A stretch of DNA of 64,000 bases, taken from the NCBI RefSeq assembly GCF_029714185.1, contig NZ_CP121671.1:2294001-2358000 (forward strand), read 5' to 3'. This document shows, one piece after another, positions 1 to 9,380 of this stretch (the stretch's first letter is position 1; every line of letters begins with the position of its first letter). The position numbers were made by a program, and so were the translations under genes. Origin of the DNA: Halobacillus naozhouensis (lineage in GTDB: Bacteria > Bacillota > Bacilli > Bacillales > Halobacillaceae). The notes below the pieces were generated by a model, which was not told the DNA's origin, ran no database searches, and was given only the letters and a program-made list of their open reading frames with translations.

Positions 1-529
1 CTGGTTTTTGGGCCATGTAGTTCAAGAGTTCATATTCTTTAGGTGTTAACGCCACCTCTTTATTGTCTGCGGTAACTCTATGGGCATCATTATCGATGGT
101 CATATGAGGAAATACCAGCACATTTCGAGCTGCTGTATCTGTCTCGAGAAATTTCGTCGACGAAGCACGTCTCAGAAGAGCTTTCACCCGCAAAACTACC
201 TCTCTCGGACTGAATGGCTTCACAATATAATCATCCGTTCCTACCTCAAAACCCTGAACACGGTTAGACTCTTCACCTTTAGCAGTCAGCATAATAACTG
301 GTGTAGCCTTCTTCTCACGCAGTTCTTTACATACTTCTATCCCATCCATACCCGGCATCATAAGATCTAGCAATATGACATCATAATCTTCTTGCACTGC
401 TTTTCTTAAGGCTTCATTTCCTTCTTCAGCTTCATCGATTATATAATCTTCGCGTTCTAAGTACATACGAATTAACCTTCGAATTCTTTCCTCATCATCA
501 ACAACTAAAATTTTTGCTTCGTAATCCAT
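1..529 (-). CDS. resD: Two-component response regulator ResD (3' end outside window)
   Basis: OmpR/PhoB-type response regulator; in Bacillus ResD with the kinase ResE activates genes for respiration under low oxygen and nitric oxide. About 176 residues are visible: a receiver domain with the acidic pair near residues 11-12, a phospho-acceptor Asp in LDLLMPG and the KPFSP lysine, then the beginning of the winged-helix DNA-binding domain. The ATG is preceded by a GAGGAG ribosome site. The gene runs off the left edge. It lies downstream of resABC but is separated from resC by a terminator-like hairpin, so it probably has its own promoter. Identity rests on domain type plus the res gene order. 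Confidence 0.93.
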   Translation of the reverse strand, partial: MDYEAKILVVDDEERIRRLIRMYLEREDYIIDEAEEGNEALRKAVQEDYDVILLDLMMPGMDGIEVCKELREKKATPVIMLTAKGEESNRVQGFEVGTDDYIVKPFSPREVVLRVKALLRRASSTKFLETDTAARNVLVFPHMTIDNDAHRVTADNKEVALTPKEYELLNYMAQKP

Positions 530-584
530 TTTTAATACACTCCTCATTTCCTAAAGCGAGCTATTTATAACAATTATATTAAAA

Positions 585-614
585 GACAGGAGGGGTGTAC
601 AAACCCTTCCTGCC
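585..614 (-). terminator. Terminator after resC
   Basis: An inverted repeat (ACAGGAGGG pairing with CCCTTCCTG, one mismatch region) is followed on the minus strand by TTTTAAT. It sits just after the resC stop and before resD, so it probably ends or attenuates resABC transcription. Confidence 0.55.
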
Positions 615-625
615 TCAATTCTAAG

Positions 626-1807
626 TTATGCGTAAGAATGCAGCCCGGATATGATTAAGTTTACTGCAAGCAGGTTAAACATGATGATGGCAAAACCACC
701 AACTGCAAGCCAGGCTGACTTCGTACCTTGCCATCCTCTAGATAGTCTGAGGTGTAAGTAGGCAGCATAGAAAAAGAAAGTAATGAGGGCCCACACCTCT
801 TTAGGGTCCCACCCCCAAAAACGATCCCAGGCTTGTTGGGCCCAGATCATGGCAAAAATAAGAGCTCCGAGTGTAAAAATCGGAAAACCAATGGCCACGG
901 CACGATAAGATATTTCATCGACAAGTTCCGGGTTAGCTTTTCTCAGTAGAGGCTGAATGGCTGCCCCAATCCGTTTTCTTAAAATTAAACGAGCGAGCCA
1001 ATAAAGAACAAGTCCTCCAAGGAATGACCAGATCATCGTGTTAAATTTAATAGCAGCATCCTGTCCGCGCATCCACTGCGGAACTTCAAACAGCGGGGAC
1101 ATGCCCTCTGTAATAAGCTTTCCATCAGTTGGACCTGCAATAGCCGGCATCTTATACGTAACTTCTGTTGGCTGTTCCTGGATGGGTGCTTCAAATGTTA
1201 CTTGATAATTCATCGCATTGAACGATGAAGAAATAATGATAAAGGCTAACGCTGTAGCCAGCATGTAAATGACAAACTCAAGCCAAAACGTATGTTTAGA
1301 CTTTTGACCCTGATCAATCTGACGAATTAAAAAGATCAATCCAGCCACAAAACTTACGGATAGAACCGCTTGCCCCAGCGAGGCAGTTGTCACATGGATG
1401 TACAGCCAATGCGATTGCAATGATGGTACGAGCGGTGATATTTCACTAGGAAACATACTCGCAAACGCAATGATCAGCAATGCTATGGGCAGTGCAAACA
1501 GCCCAAGCACATTAATACGATAAATGAAATACATGACAATAAACGCCAGTACCAGCATCATTCCAAAAAAAGTTGTAAATTCGAATAAATTACTAACAGG
1601 AGCATGTCCACTCGCTATCCATCTTGTAATAAAATAACCAATTTGTGTGAGAAAGCCTATAATCGTTAAGGTAATTCCTATTTTACCGGCAATCCCAGCC
1701 TTTTTCCTCTTCTTGTCACGAATCGTTCCCCCGAAGAAAAACGTAGCGACTAGATAAATAATAAACGCGGCGTATAGCAAGTTACTACTAACTGTACTAA
1801 AATCCAT
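626..1807 (-). CDS. resC: Cytochrome c biogenesis protein ResC (CcsA family)
   Basis: Multi-span membrane protein of 393 residues that with ResB forms the system II complex moving heme across the membrane and attaching it to apocytochrome c. The tryptophan-rich heme-handling motif WGWDPKEVWALI is present at about residues 330-341, flanked by hydrophobic helices and conserved histidines (for example SHWLYIHV). The ATG has a strong AAGGAGG site. It follows resB by 32 bases, consistent with a resA-resB-resC operon. Confidence 0.95.
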   Translation of the reverse strand: MDFSTVSSNLLYAAFIIYLVATFFFGGTIRDKKRKKAGIAGKIGITLTIIGFLTQIGYFITRWIASGHAPVSNLFEFTTFFGMMLVLAFIVMYFIYRINVLGLFALPIALLIIAFASMFPSEISPLVPSLQSHWLYIHVTTASLGQAVLSVSFVAGLIFLIRQIDQGQKSKHTFWLEFVIYMLATALAFIIISSSFNAMNYQVTFEAPIQEQPTEVTYKMPAIAGPTDGKLITEGMSPLFEVPQWMRGQDAAIKFNTMIWSFLGGLVLYWLARLILRKRIGAAIQPLLRKANPELVDEISYRAVAIGFPIFTLGALIFAMIWAQQAWDRFWGWDPKEVWALITFFFYAAYLHLRLSRGWQGTKSAWLAVGGFAIIMFNLLAVNLIISGLHSYA

Positions 1808-1839
1808 TGTGCGCCCTCCTTAATCACCTGCATTTGAGA

Positions 1840-3465
1840 CTAGCTCTTCATTTCCTGTTGATCTTCTGGAGATTCTATTCCTGTTTCACTTATGACTTTG
1901 TCAATTTCCCGGCGTAATGCAAACCAGTTTTTGTTCGTATGCCCGGCAATCCACACACCATTTTCCTTTGGTTTAATCCATATTCGGCGATGATTCCAGT
2001 ACATCCCCTGAATTACACCCATCATGAAAATAGCTCCCCCTAACGCAATGAATGGGAGTGTATAATCTTTCCGGACAGTCAACCCGGTGACATCGCGAAC
2101 ATCAAAATTAATCAGGCCAATTTTATAATCATTTTCCCCGGTTGCATCGACATTAGCGCCGATCCCTACGAAACTTATCTCTGGTTCTGATTCACCAGGT
2201 GGATAAACATTAAATACGAACGCTGGATTTTTCGGGTACTTAGATACAGATACAGGTTTTCCATCTTTAAGCTCATACTCTGGATAGTATGAATCAAGAA
2301 CCACACGATAACCGCTATCCAGTTGATATTCAGACTTTGGCTCTGATAGATCTACAGTAAACTGGCCATAAGAGGTATCTTCATTGTTTTTATCGTGAAT
2401 CTTAAATGTCATCTCTTTGAATTCATTTAACTGATAGCTCGCCTGGTAGAGCGCAAATCCACCAAACTTGATTGGATGATTCACTTTGATCTGGTCTTCT
2501 TTTATTTTCTCCAACTCAGGATCGCCACCGACGACGATCGGATCTGTACGTTTATAAACCACAGCATTCGTTTGATATGTTTTCGGTACTACTCCTGCTT
2601 CATTTTGAAGAGCTTCCTGGAATCTTTCATCATCTTCATCATATGTTTCTAGTATAAACTCTTTGTTCTTAATGTAGTATTGACCTTCTGTGCCGTTTAT
2701 TACTGCTGTTTCCCCTTCTCTTACCCAGACGAAATCATCCACATACAGAGCGGGAATAAATCTTAATAGCGTACCAAGTAAAAAAATAATTAATCCAATA
2801 TGGTTCACGTAAGGACCCCATCTGGCGAAACGATTTTTCTCTGCCAGGATATGTCCATCTTGTTCCGTCACTTTAAAACGGCTTTTTTTCAAGTTTTTCT
2901 TCACTTGTTCAAAATCTACGGAACTCGCTTCCGTCTTACCAAAAATTCTTTGTTTCTTCATAAATAGGTCGTGACGCTTAGGCTTTTGAGTTCTAAGCGT
3001 TTTGTAAAGTGGTACAAATCGATCGATACTGGCTATGACAATAGAGATACCGATCATGGCTAGTAACAGCATGTACCACCAAGAACTGAATAGATTATGA
3101 AACCCTAGTTGATAGTAAATTTGACCAGCTAATCCATATTGATCTTCATAATGCGTGGCAGCATCGACATTTGGTGGTATGTACATTTCTTGTGGAAAGA
3201 TCGTGCCGACTGCTGAAGCCACCAACGTAAGAACGATGAGCGTTACACCGACTTTCACGGAAGAAAAGAAATTCCAAATTTTATCGATAAACGTTCGATT
3301 ATACGTCTGCGAACGCCTGGCACTTCCATCGTAACGCATGTTAAGCAGCGCTTGATCGTCGTTGCCATCTATGTGCTGGTTGCCTTGAATCGGTTTCCCA
3401 CAAGACTCACATAGTACCGTTCCCTCCGGATTCACGTGACCACATTCGCATGTAATGTTATTCAT
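1840..3465 (-). CDS. resB: Cytochrome c biogenesis protein ResB
   Basis: 541-residue membrane protein, partner of ResC in system II cytochrome c maturation. The first 25 residues hold a zinc-ribbon-like pair of cysteine knuckles (CECG and CESCG), then transmembrane helices near residues 70-90 and 130-150, one more near 220, a large extracytoplasmic domain, and a final helix near residue 475. The ribosome site is TGAGGT before ATG. It lies between resA and resC in the usual order. The N-terminal cysteine motif is also found in Bacillus ResB proteins as I recall them. Confidence 0.94.
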   Translation of the reverse strand: MNNITCECGHVNPEGTVLCESCGKPIQGNQHIDGNDDQALLNMRYDGSARRSQTYNRTFIDKIWNFFSSVKVGVTLIVLTLVASAVGTIFPQEMYIPPNVDAATHYEDQYGLAGQIYYQLGFHNLFSSWWYMLLLAMIGISIVIASIDRFVPLYKTLRTQKPKRHDLFMKKQRIFGKTEASSVDFEQVKKNLKKSRFKVTEQDGHILAEKNRFARWGPYVNHIGLIIFLLGTLLRFIPALYVDDFVWVREGETAVINGTEGQYYIKNKEFILETYDEDDERFQEALQNEAGVVPKTYQTNAVVYKRTDPIVVGGDPELEKIKEDQIKVNHPIKFGGFALYQASYQLNEFKEMTFKIHDKNNEDTSYGQFTVDLSEPKSEYQLDSGYRVVLDSYYPEYELKDGKPVSVSKYPKNPAFVFNVYPPGESEPEISFVGIGANVDATGENDYKIGLINFDVRDVTGLTVRKDYTLPFIALGGAIFMMGVIQGMYWNHRRIWIKPKENGVWIAGHTNKNWFALRREIDKVISETGIESPEDQQEMKS

Positions 3466-3493
3466 AGTAAAACCTCACAATTTCAAATAGACT

Positions 3494-4048
3494 CTATGCC
3501 TCAGGAGTGATTTGCTGCAGATAACCATCTAGTTTTTCTAAAGTAAGCGGTCCCACAACATGTTTCACAACTTTCCCCTCTGGACTGATGAAGAATGTAG
3601 ATGGGATCGGCCCCACATTATATCGATTCATAACTTGTCCATTCTCATCTTGTAAAATGGGAAAAGAAATCCCATAACGATCCAGGAATTGTTCTACTAC
3701 AAGGTTTGTAGAATCTAAATTAACCGCAAGTATTTCTACACCCTTTTTCTTGTATTCGGAGTAAAGCTTTTCCATGTAAGGCATCTCTTTTTTACATGGT
3801 TCACAATAAGTGGCCCAGAAGTTAAGCATGACCCCTTTACCTTCTAAATCACTTAAGGCAATCGTATCTCCGTTTGAACCAAATTTCTCTAATTGAAAAT
3901 CAGGGGCAGGTTCACCTTCCGCCACAACTGCTTTATCTTTATTGAAATTAGAGATTAGTGCGAAAACTACAAGTCCAACCATCACAGCGAGTAAAATGGT
4001 TCTGAATACTAATCTTTTTTTCTTTTTTTGTACAGTCTTTTCCTTCAT
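3494..4048 (-). CDS. resA: Thiol-disulfide oxidoreductase ResA
   Basis: Membrane-anchored thioredoxin-fold protein (184 residues) that reduces the cysteines of apocytochrome c before heme attachment. It has one N-terminal membrane anchor (about residues 15-35) and the active site WATYCEPCKKEMP, the CEPC motif characteristic of ResA. An upstream in-frame ATG exists 39 bases earlier, but GGAGTGAGTGCT stands just before the ATG at 4048, so this start is preferred. It is first in the resABC operon, 28 bases before resB. Confidence 0.95.
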   Translation of the reverse strand: MKEKTVQKKKKRLVFRTILLAVMVGLVVFALISNFNKDKAVVAEGEPAPDFQLEKFGSNGDTIALSDLEGKGVMLNFWATYCEPCKKEMPYMEKLYSEYKKKGVEILAVNLDSTNLVVEQFLDRYGISFPILQDENGQVMNRYNVGPIPSTFFISPEGKVVKHVVGPLTLEKLDGYLQQITPEA

Positions 4049-4102
4049 AGCACTCACTCCTATGACTATTATAACATCGATCGACAAAGGTAAATTTGAA
4101 GA

Positions 4103-4840
4103 TTATTTAACATTTTCTTCAGCCATTTGGCGAAGCTGTTTTATTTCATGAGGTTTTAGCGGGCGATAATCTCCCGCATTCAAGCCCTGGAGGGTCAGTG
4201 AACCATAACGTTCACGTTTCAACTTATCTACAGGGTAGCCTAGGCCTTCAAACATTTTTCTTATTTGACGGTTCTTACCTTCATGCAGAATTACCTGGAT
4301 AATCGCACTATTTTTCTTTGCATCAGCCGAAAGAACCTTCGTATGAACAGCTTTAAATGTTTCCCCTTCAATCGTGACACCCTTTTTAAATCGTTTCAAC
4401 TGTTCATCTTCAGGAATTCCCTTTGTCTTAACAATATATACCTTATCTACCTCATGGCTAGGATGCATCAATAAGTTAGCGAATTCACCATCATTCGTTA
4501 ACAACAGAATTCCTGACGTATCAAAGTCAAGCCTTCCAATAGGGAAAATACGTTCTTCTACATCTGGTAAATAATCTGTAACGACTTTCCTGCCCTTGTC
4601 GTCTTTTACACTCGAAATCACACCTCTTGGTTTATAGAGCAAATAGTAAACGGGAGCCTCTTTTGTAAGCGGGACTCCTTCCACCTCAACATCATCATTA
4701 GGACTTACTTTGGTGCCCAGCTCTTTGACAACTTTTCCATTTACCGTTACTTTTCCCTCAGTAATCATCTTCTCAGCTTTTCTGCGTGAAGCTACACCTG
4801 CGTGTGCGATCACTTTTTGCAGACGTTCCATCTTTGACAT
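4103..4840 (-). CDS. rluB: 23S rRNA pseudouridine synthase RluB
   Basis: RsuA-family pseudouridine synthase (245 residues) that modifies 23S rRNA near the peptidyl transferase centre. It has an N-terminal S4 RNA-binding domain (residues 1-60) and the catalytic motif GRLDFDTSGILLLTNDG with the active Asp, followed by the family block EGKNRQIRKM. AAGGAGGACGGTCCT precedes the ATG at 4840, which decides the start over an ATG 18 bases upstream. It lies between spmB and resA as in B. subtilis. Confidence 0.93.
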   Translation of the reverse strand: MSKMERLQKVIAHAGVASRRKAEKMITEGKVTVNGKVVKELGTKVSPNDDVEVEGVPLTKEAPVYYLLYKPRGVISSVKDDKGRKVVTDYLPDVEERIFPIGRLDFDTSGILLLTNDGEFANLLMHPSHEVDKVYIVKTKGIPEDEQLKRFKKGVTIEGETFKAVHTKVLSADAKKNSAIIQVILHEGKNRQIRKMFEGLGYPVDKLKRERYGSLTLQGLNAGDYRPLKPHEIKQLRQMAEENVK

Positions 4841-4957
4841 AGGACCGTCCTCCTTCATGTCTATATTTTTTCACATTAAACAACTTGAAAGCCACGCTTT
4901 TCTCGTTCAGCGCGGCTCGTCAACCCTTCATTATTATACATCCATCAGCTACAAATA

Positions 4958-4989
4958 AACAAAAGAATCACCCTGTTTATCCAAACAGG
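4958..4989 (-). terminator. Possible terminator after spmB
   Basis: CCTGTTT and AAACAGG form a short hairpin around the spmB stop codon, followed on the minus strand by a loosely T-rich tract (ATTCTTTTGTTTATTTG). It is weak but well placed to end the dacB-spmA-spmB unit. Confidence 0.4.
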
Positions 4990-5489
4990 ATGATAACGAT
5001 GACAATTGATGCTATTATACCAGCTAAATCAGCAAGAAGTCCAACCTTCAGTGCATCTCCCATCCTTCTTATCCCTACCGCTCCAAAATAGACCGTAATA
5101 ATATAAAGAGTGGTGTCTGTACTCCCTTGCATCACAGAAGCTAGTTGGCCAACAAAGGAATCGGGTCCAAAGGTACGAATCAACTCTGTTGTAACGCTTA
5201 ACGCCGCCGTCCCAGAAATAGGCCTTATTAAAGCTAGTGGCAGAATCTGTTCAGGAATTGCAAACAGGGAGGTCAATGGTTTTATGAGGCCAAGTGCTGC
5301 GTCCATAGCCCCTGATGCTTGAAAAATGGCAATCGAAACCATCATCCCTAACAAAAAAGGAAGTAATGAGATAGCAATTTGAATGCCTTCTTTACTTCCT
5401 TCTACGAATACTTCGTATGCAGGTACCCGTTTTATCGTGGCTGTTACCAGAACAATTAGAATGACTCCAGGAATTAGCCATATACTCAT
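4977..5489 (-). CDS. spmB: Spore maturation protein B
   Basis: 170-residue integral membrane protein with a nucleoside-transporter/gate-type fold, needed with SpmA for normal dehydration of the spore core. Hydrophobic segments fill most of the chain. The start overlaps the end of spmA (ATGA), indicating translational coupling. It is third in dacB-spmA-spmB, an operon made in the mother cell in B. subtilis. Confidence 0.93.
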   Translation of the reverse strand: MSIWLIPGVILIVLVTATIKRVPAYEVFVEGSKEGIQIAISLLPFLLGMMVSIAIFQASGAMDAALGLIKPLTSLFAIPEQILPLALIRPISGTAALSVTTELIRTFGPDSFVGQLASVMQGSTDTTLYIITVYFGAVGIRRMGDALKVGLLADLAGIIASIVIVIILFG

Positions 5490-6079
5490 AAAGTTTGTCC
5501 TGTCTTTCTGCGACGGTAATAGAAATAACGGTCAATGATCAGAGCTGCAAGTGTCGAAATCATAGTAGCCAGAATCGTTGCCCCTATAATACTTGTAGGA
5601 TCAACCGATCCATATTTCATCCTAATAGCGATAACAGTGGTAGGGATCAGGGTCAGAGATGAGGTATTAATAGCTAAAAAGGTGATCATCGAACGGCTGG
5701 CACGTTCAGAACCTGATAAACGTTTCATCTCTTTCATGGCCTTAAGTCCCATCGGAGTAGCCGCATTTCCAAGTCCGAACATATTTGCTGTCATATTTGA
5801 TAAGATGTAGCCAAGTGCAGGATCGTTTTCTGGAATATCAGGAAATAACCTTTTGACGATTGGTTTAAATAGCTTAGCCAGACCCGTTAATAAACCTGCC
5901 TCCTCAGCGATCTTCATTAAGCCTAACCAAAAAACAAGAACTCCAGCCAGACTCAGTGTAATCATGACGCTTTCATCAATTGTGGCAAAAATAGCTTCAT
6001 TCACTCTATCCATAGTTCCGGCAAATGCGGCATAAGCGATTCCACTAACAGCAAGAAACACCCAGATCAAGTTGACCAC
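5486..6079 (-). CDS. spmA: Spore maturation protein A
   Basis: Membrane protein of about 197 residues acting with SpmB in spore core dehydration. The chain has several hydrophobic helices and a conserved stretch around GLGNAATPMGLKAM. The preferred start is a GTG at 6079, preceded by GGGGGTGATACC, giving MVNLIWV, which matches the usual SpmA N-terminus; a longer upstream reading exists but lacks such a site. The start lies inside the end of dacB (13-base overlap) and the stop overlaps spmB. Confidence 0.92.
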   Translation of the reverse strand: MVNLIWVFLAVSGIAYAAFAGTMDRVNEAIFATIDESVMITLSLAGVLVFWLGLMKIAEEAGLLTGLAKLFKPIVKRLFPDIPENDPALGYILSNMTANMFGLGNAATPMGLKAMKEMKRLSGSERASRSMITFLAINTSSLTLIPTTVIAIRMKYGSVDPTSIIGATILATMISTLAALIIDRYFYYRRRKTGQTL

Positions 6080-7158
6080 GGTATCACCCCCGTGATGCGT
6101 TTTAAGTAAGCAGCCCACTCCACAACAAATGAATCATAAGGCCGTTCACTCCATACAGGAGTTTGAACCAAAGATTGATCAGCAATTTGAAAATGGCGGA
6201 CCCCCGCCAACTGAGGATCTACAGTGGATAAGGTAGGATAAAAGACGGAATCAATCTGCTTCTTTTCCTCAGATGTCAACGGATAAAAGATGTCTCGTGG
6301 CAGATAATATCTTTCACCGCCAGACGTTGCAAACCCTTCTTCCTGTAATTGGTACGTTTCGTAATGATCAAAGCCATACTCGTACATGCGTTGATGATCC
6401 TGCCAATCATCAGGTGCATTTAAAGTAACCGCGACCAGCTCCATCCCATCTTTTTCCGCACTTGTAACAAGAGTACGGCCCGCTTTCTTAGTAAAGCCGG
6501 TTTTCCCGCCTGTCGTAGGGTCATAAAGTCTTGTTAACAGCTTGTTTTTATTTTTCCACGAGTACGAACGATTGTCAGACTTGTACGTTTCACTTCCAGT
6601 GACTTCCCGGAACGTCTCACTTTTCATCGCATAAGCCATGAGCACGGCCAAGTCGTAGGCACTGGAGTAATGAGACTCTCCATCGAGTCCGTGTGGGTTT
6701 TCGAAGTGAGAGTCGTTCATACCAAGCCATCTAGCCTTCTGATTCATCATATACGTAAATCCCTCTACGCTGCCACCCACATGTTCAGCAATAGCTACAG
6801 CTGAATCGTTTCCAGATCTCAGCATTAACCCATAAACGAGATCGATGAGCGGAATTTTTTCCCCTTTCGTTAAATAAATAGATGAGCCTTCTGTTCTGAT
6901 TGCCCGCTCACTTACTTTTACTTCTTCTGATAATTTACCAGATTCGATTGCGATGATAGCGGTCATAATTTTCGTAGTACTTGCGATTAATGACGACTCG
7001 TAAGCATTCTTTTCATAAAGAACTCGTCCAGATTTAGCATCTAAAAGAACGGCATGTTCAGCAGAAACCGATATAGACGTTTCTGCATCTGTTACCTGTG
7101 GAAATAGTATGCCAGCACCAAGTAATGTAATAATAACCATACGAATATACTTTCCCAA
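6067..7158 (-). CDS. dacB: D-alanyl-D-alanine carboxypeptidase DacB (sporulation PBP5*)
   Basis: Penicillin-binding protein family S11 (363 residues) that trims stem peptides in the spore cortex and so lowers cross-linking. It has a signal peptide, the active-site motif STTK in ASTTKIMTA, then SGN (RSGNDSAVA) and KTG (GGKTGFTKKAG). AGGAGG ends 10 bases before a TTG codon at 7158; the ATG 27 bases upstream lies before this site, so the TTG start is preferred. A sigma-E-like promoter lies just upstream. It is the first gene of dacB-spmA-spmB. Confidence 0.93.
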   Translation of the reverse strand: MGKYIRMVIITLLGAGILFPQVTDAETSISVSAEHAVLLDAKSGRVLYEKNAYESSLIASTTKIMTAIIAIESGKLSEEVKVSERAIRTEGSSIYLTKGEKIPLIDLVYGLMLRSGNDSAVAIAEHVGGSVEGFTYMMNQKARWLGMNDSHFENPHGLDGESHYSSAYDLAVLMAYAMKSETFREVTGSETYKSDNRSYSWKNKNKLLTRLYDPTTGGKTGFTKKAGRTLVTSAEKDGMELVAVTLNAPDDWQDHQRMYEYGFDHYETYQLQEEGFATSGGERYYLPRDIFYPLTSEEKKQIDSVFYPTLSTVDPQLAGVRHFQIADQSLVQTPVWSERPYDSFVVEWAAYLKRITGVIPWST

Positions 7159-7192
7159 GAGAGGTCTTCCTCCTAACCTATTCATTTGCTTA

Positions 7193-7221
7193 ACTTTATG
7201 CTGCCACCTGCCAGCTTATGA
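7193..7221 (-). promoter_or_regulatory. Sigma-E-like promoter for dacB-spmA-spmB
   Basis: On the minus strand TCATAAG (7215-7221) and CATAAAGT (7193-7200) are separated by 14 bases. This resembles the sigma-E consensus (KMATATT, 14 bases, CATACANT): 5 of 7 and 7 of 8 positions. Transcription would start about 25-30 bases before the TTG start of dacB, and mother-cell expression is what is known for this operon. Confidence 0.55.
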
Positions 7222-7290
7222 AAAGGTGGAGAAGAAAAGTAATAAACGAGGGAAAGTTCCAGCACTCTCATACATGCTCGCTCATAAATA

Positions 7291-7321
7291 AAAAAACCTG
7301 ACCATTCTGCCTGGCAGGTTT
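7291..7321 (-). terminator. Terminator after ypuI-like gene
   Basis: AACCTG and CAGGTT pair around a short loop, followed on the minus strand by a run of T (TTTTTTATTTATG). It lies 20 bases past the ypuI-like stop and before the dacB promoter. Confidence 0.7.
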
Positions 7322-7340
7322 TAAAAGTATTGACCTTATT

Positions 7341-7829
7341 TTATTTTTTGACCGCTTGCATGCAATCATGATTCTCATAACAATCTAGTTCTTCGCGGAT
7401 ATCCTGAAAGACATGACCAAGAGAAGCAAATAATTCGACAAGTGAGGCAGGTGGGGCAAACTGAAATGTAATCGAATTATTCCCCGTGTAAGAGGCACGA
7501 CTATCTTCAAACCACGTGTCACCCTTTGGGGAATAGAATTCGCCTATACACTGATGATAAATTCCATACAGTGTTCGCTCTGCAGCCGATGTTTGGAAGG
7601 TCTTCCCCTTCAGTAATACAGCTACTTTATCTTTTGCCTCGTCGCATAACACATTAAGCCGCCTCAAAGATTTTAATAGCTGTCTATAGTAATCTTCATC
7701 GTAATGGCCATGTTCATGCTCAAACTCATGTAACGAATGCGTATCTAAATAATCGTCTACTTTGAATACAACTTCTCTCAAGAACTCCTGGACTTTAATA
7801 GTCTGTTCCTTGATCATTTGCTGCCTCAT
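7341..7829 (-). CDS. ypuI: YpuI-like protein of unknown function (DUF3907 type)
   Basis: 162-residue soluble protein without signal peptide or membrane segment. It is rich in acidic and aromatic residues, with a His/Glu cluster HEFEHEHGHYDEDYY near residues 35-50. Its position between scpB and dacB is that of B. subtilis ypuI, a conserved gene of unknown function, and the general character agrees. CTAGGAGGCGACC precedes the ATG. It is followed by its own terminator, so it is likely a single transcription unit. Confidence 0.8.
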   Translation of the reverse strand: MRQQMIKEQTIKVQEFLREVVFKVDDYLDTHSLHEFEHEHGHYDEDYYRQLLKSLRRLNVLCDEAKDKVAVLLKGKTFQTSAAERTLYGIYHQCIGEFYSPKGDTWFEDSRASYTGNNSITFQFAPPASLVELFASLGHVFQDIREELDCYENHDCMQAVKK

Positions 7830-7935
7830 GGTCGCCTCCTAGATTAGTCGCTAAAAACAGCTTCTTATTGATCGATAGATGAAACTTAAGGCCTGATTCT
7901 AAAGTTGGTTTCTTAACAACTGTATCATACCACAT

Positions 7936-8529
7936 TTATAGTGAACCGTCCGAATTTTCATGATTAAAATTTTCAAAAAATAAATCTGCTTCTTCCTCTA
8001 CATTTTGGCTTTGTTCAATTTCCTGAAGAGGGGGCAGCTCTTCAATGGAAGATAAGCCAAAATAAGTAAGAAAATCTCTCGTTGTTCCAAATAAAATAGG
8101 TCTGCCAATTGCCTCTTTTCTCCCTTGTTCCTCAATTAGCCCCCTGTTAGATAACGTTTGCACAGCCCGGTCACTTTTAACTCCCCGCAAATCGTCAATC
8201 TCAATACGTGTAATAGGCTGTCGGTAGGCAATAATTGCCAAGGTTTCGAGGGCCGCCTGAGATAAACGAGTAGACGTAGTTGTATCCAATAGTTTCTTAT
8301 AGTAAGGAGCATGCTTTGGTTTCGTTGTTAAGTGGAGGGTCCCATTCGTGTCCATCAATGTAATTCCTCGATCAGCCTGCTGATAGTCTATCACTAGCTG
8401 TTCTACAATTGTTTTCAAAGAAGACTGCGATACTTCCAGTAGCTCAGCCAATTTCTTCTTAGTGATACCGTCTTCTCCTGAAGCAAAAAGAAGTCCCTCC
8501 ACAAGTGCTTTCTGTTCCTCCACGTTCAT
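7936..8529 (-). CDS. scpB: Segregation and condensation protein ScpB
   Basis: 197-residue winged-helix protein that with ScpA and Smc forms the bacterial condensin complex for chromosome compaction and segregation. Typical blocks are EGLLFASGEDGIT near the N-terminus and ALETLAIIAYRQPITRIEIDDLRG in the middle. The start overlaps the scpA stop (ATGA), so the two are translationally coupled. Confidence 0.96.
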   Translation of the reverse strand: MNVEEQKALVEGLLFASGEDGITKKKLAELLEVSQSSLKTIVEQLVIDYQQADRGITLMDTNGTLHLTTKPKHAPYYKKLLDTTTSTRLSQAALETLAIIAYRQPITRIEIDDLRGVKSDRAVQTLSNRGLIEEQGRKEAIGRPILFGTTRDFLTYFGLSSIEELPPLQEIEQSQNVEEEADLFFENFNHENSDGSL

Positions 8530-9275
8530 GATGTTTCCTCCATTTTATATACGATTAACTCATCAAAGTGATTTTGTTGAACACATTTTACTTCCTTGCT
8601 TTTCATCAGTTCAAGAATCGCAATAAAGGTAACGACAGTATGTGGTTTAGAGCGCTCAACAAATAATTGCGAGAAGTGTAGTCCTTGACCTTGATTGGAT
8701 CGATCAATTTGCTGTAAGATGTCATCCATTCTCGTTCGAATAGAAACCTCATCTCTCTTTATCGTTGTGTCTGCAGATTTAACACCCCTGGATCGTTCCA
8801 TAAGATGGCTCATCGCTGCAATCATATCATAGATAGAAGCTTCGCCCTCCACAACGTCCTGTTCCTCACCGAACTCTGTTAAGTCCATTTGAGGTCTAGT
8901 ATATATTCTATTTGCCTCCAACTCCTTTTTCTTAAGTTCATCCGCAGCTTCCTTATATTTTTTATATTCAATAAGGCGGTTGATTAATTCATCCCGAGGA
9001 TCCTCTTCTTCCTCCTCAACGTCGAGTTCATCTCCTGGTATAGAAGGAAGCAGCATCTGACTTTTGATGGCTAGAAGTGTAGCAGCCATCACTAAATACT
9101 CGCTCGCCACATTTAATTCCAGTTCCTGCATAGCATGAACATAATTCATATACTGTTCTGTAATGGTTGAGACCGGTATATCATAAATATCGATTTCATA
9201 GCGATTAATTAAGTGAAGCAAAAGATCAAGCGGGCCTTCAAACCCTTCTAACTTTACATGGTAACTTTCTGTCAT
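8526..9275 (-). CDS. scpA: Segregation and condensation protein ScpA
   Basis: Kleisin subunit (249 residues) bridging the Smc heads in the condensin complex. The family N-terminus is clear (VKLEGFEGPLDLLLHLI), followed by an acidic linker (EEEEEDPRDE) and a C-terminal winged-helix part. AAAGGACG stands before the ATG. It forms a two-gene unit with scpB. Confidence 0.96.
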   Translation of the reverse strand: MTESYHVKLEGFEGPLDLLLHLINRYEIDIYDIPVSTITEQYMNYVHAMQELELNVASEYLVMAATLLAIKSQMLLPSIPGDELDVEEEEEDPRDELINRLIEYKKYKEAADELKKKELEANRIYTRPQMDLTEFGEEQDVVEGEASIYDMIAAMSHLMERSRGVKSADTTIKRDEVSIRTRMDDILQQIDRSNQGQGLHFSQLFVERSKPHTVVTFIAILELMKSKEVKCVQQNHFDELIVYKMEETS

Positions 9276-9380
9276 ATCATTCGTCCTTTGTATAGAAGCG
9301 TTCGCACTTACTTTTTCCTATCATTATGTTACCAGAAAATTCGACACCCGTTAATATGATTTTCAGAAAGCGGCTTCTCC

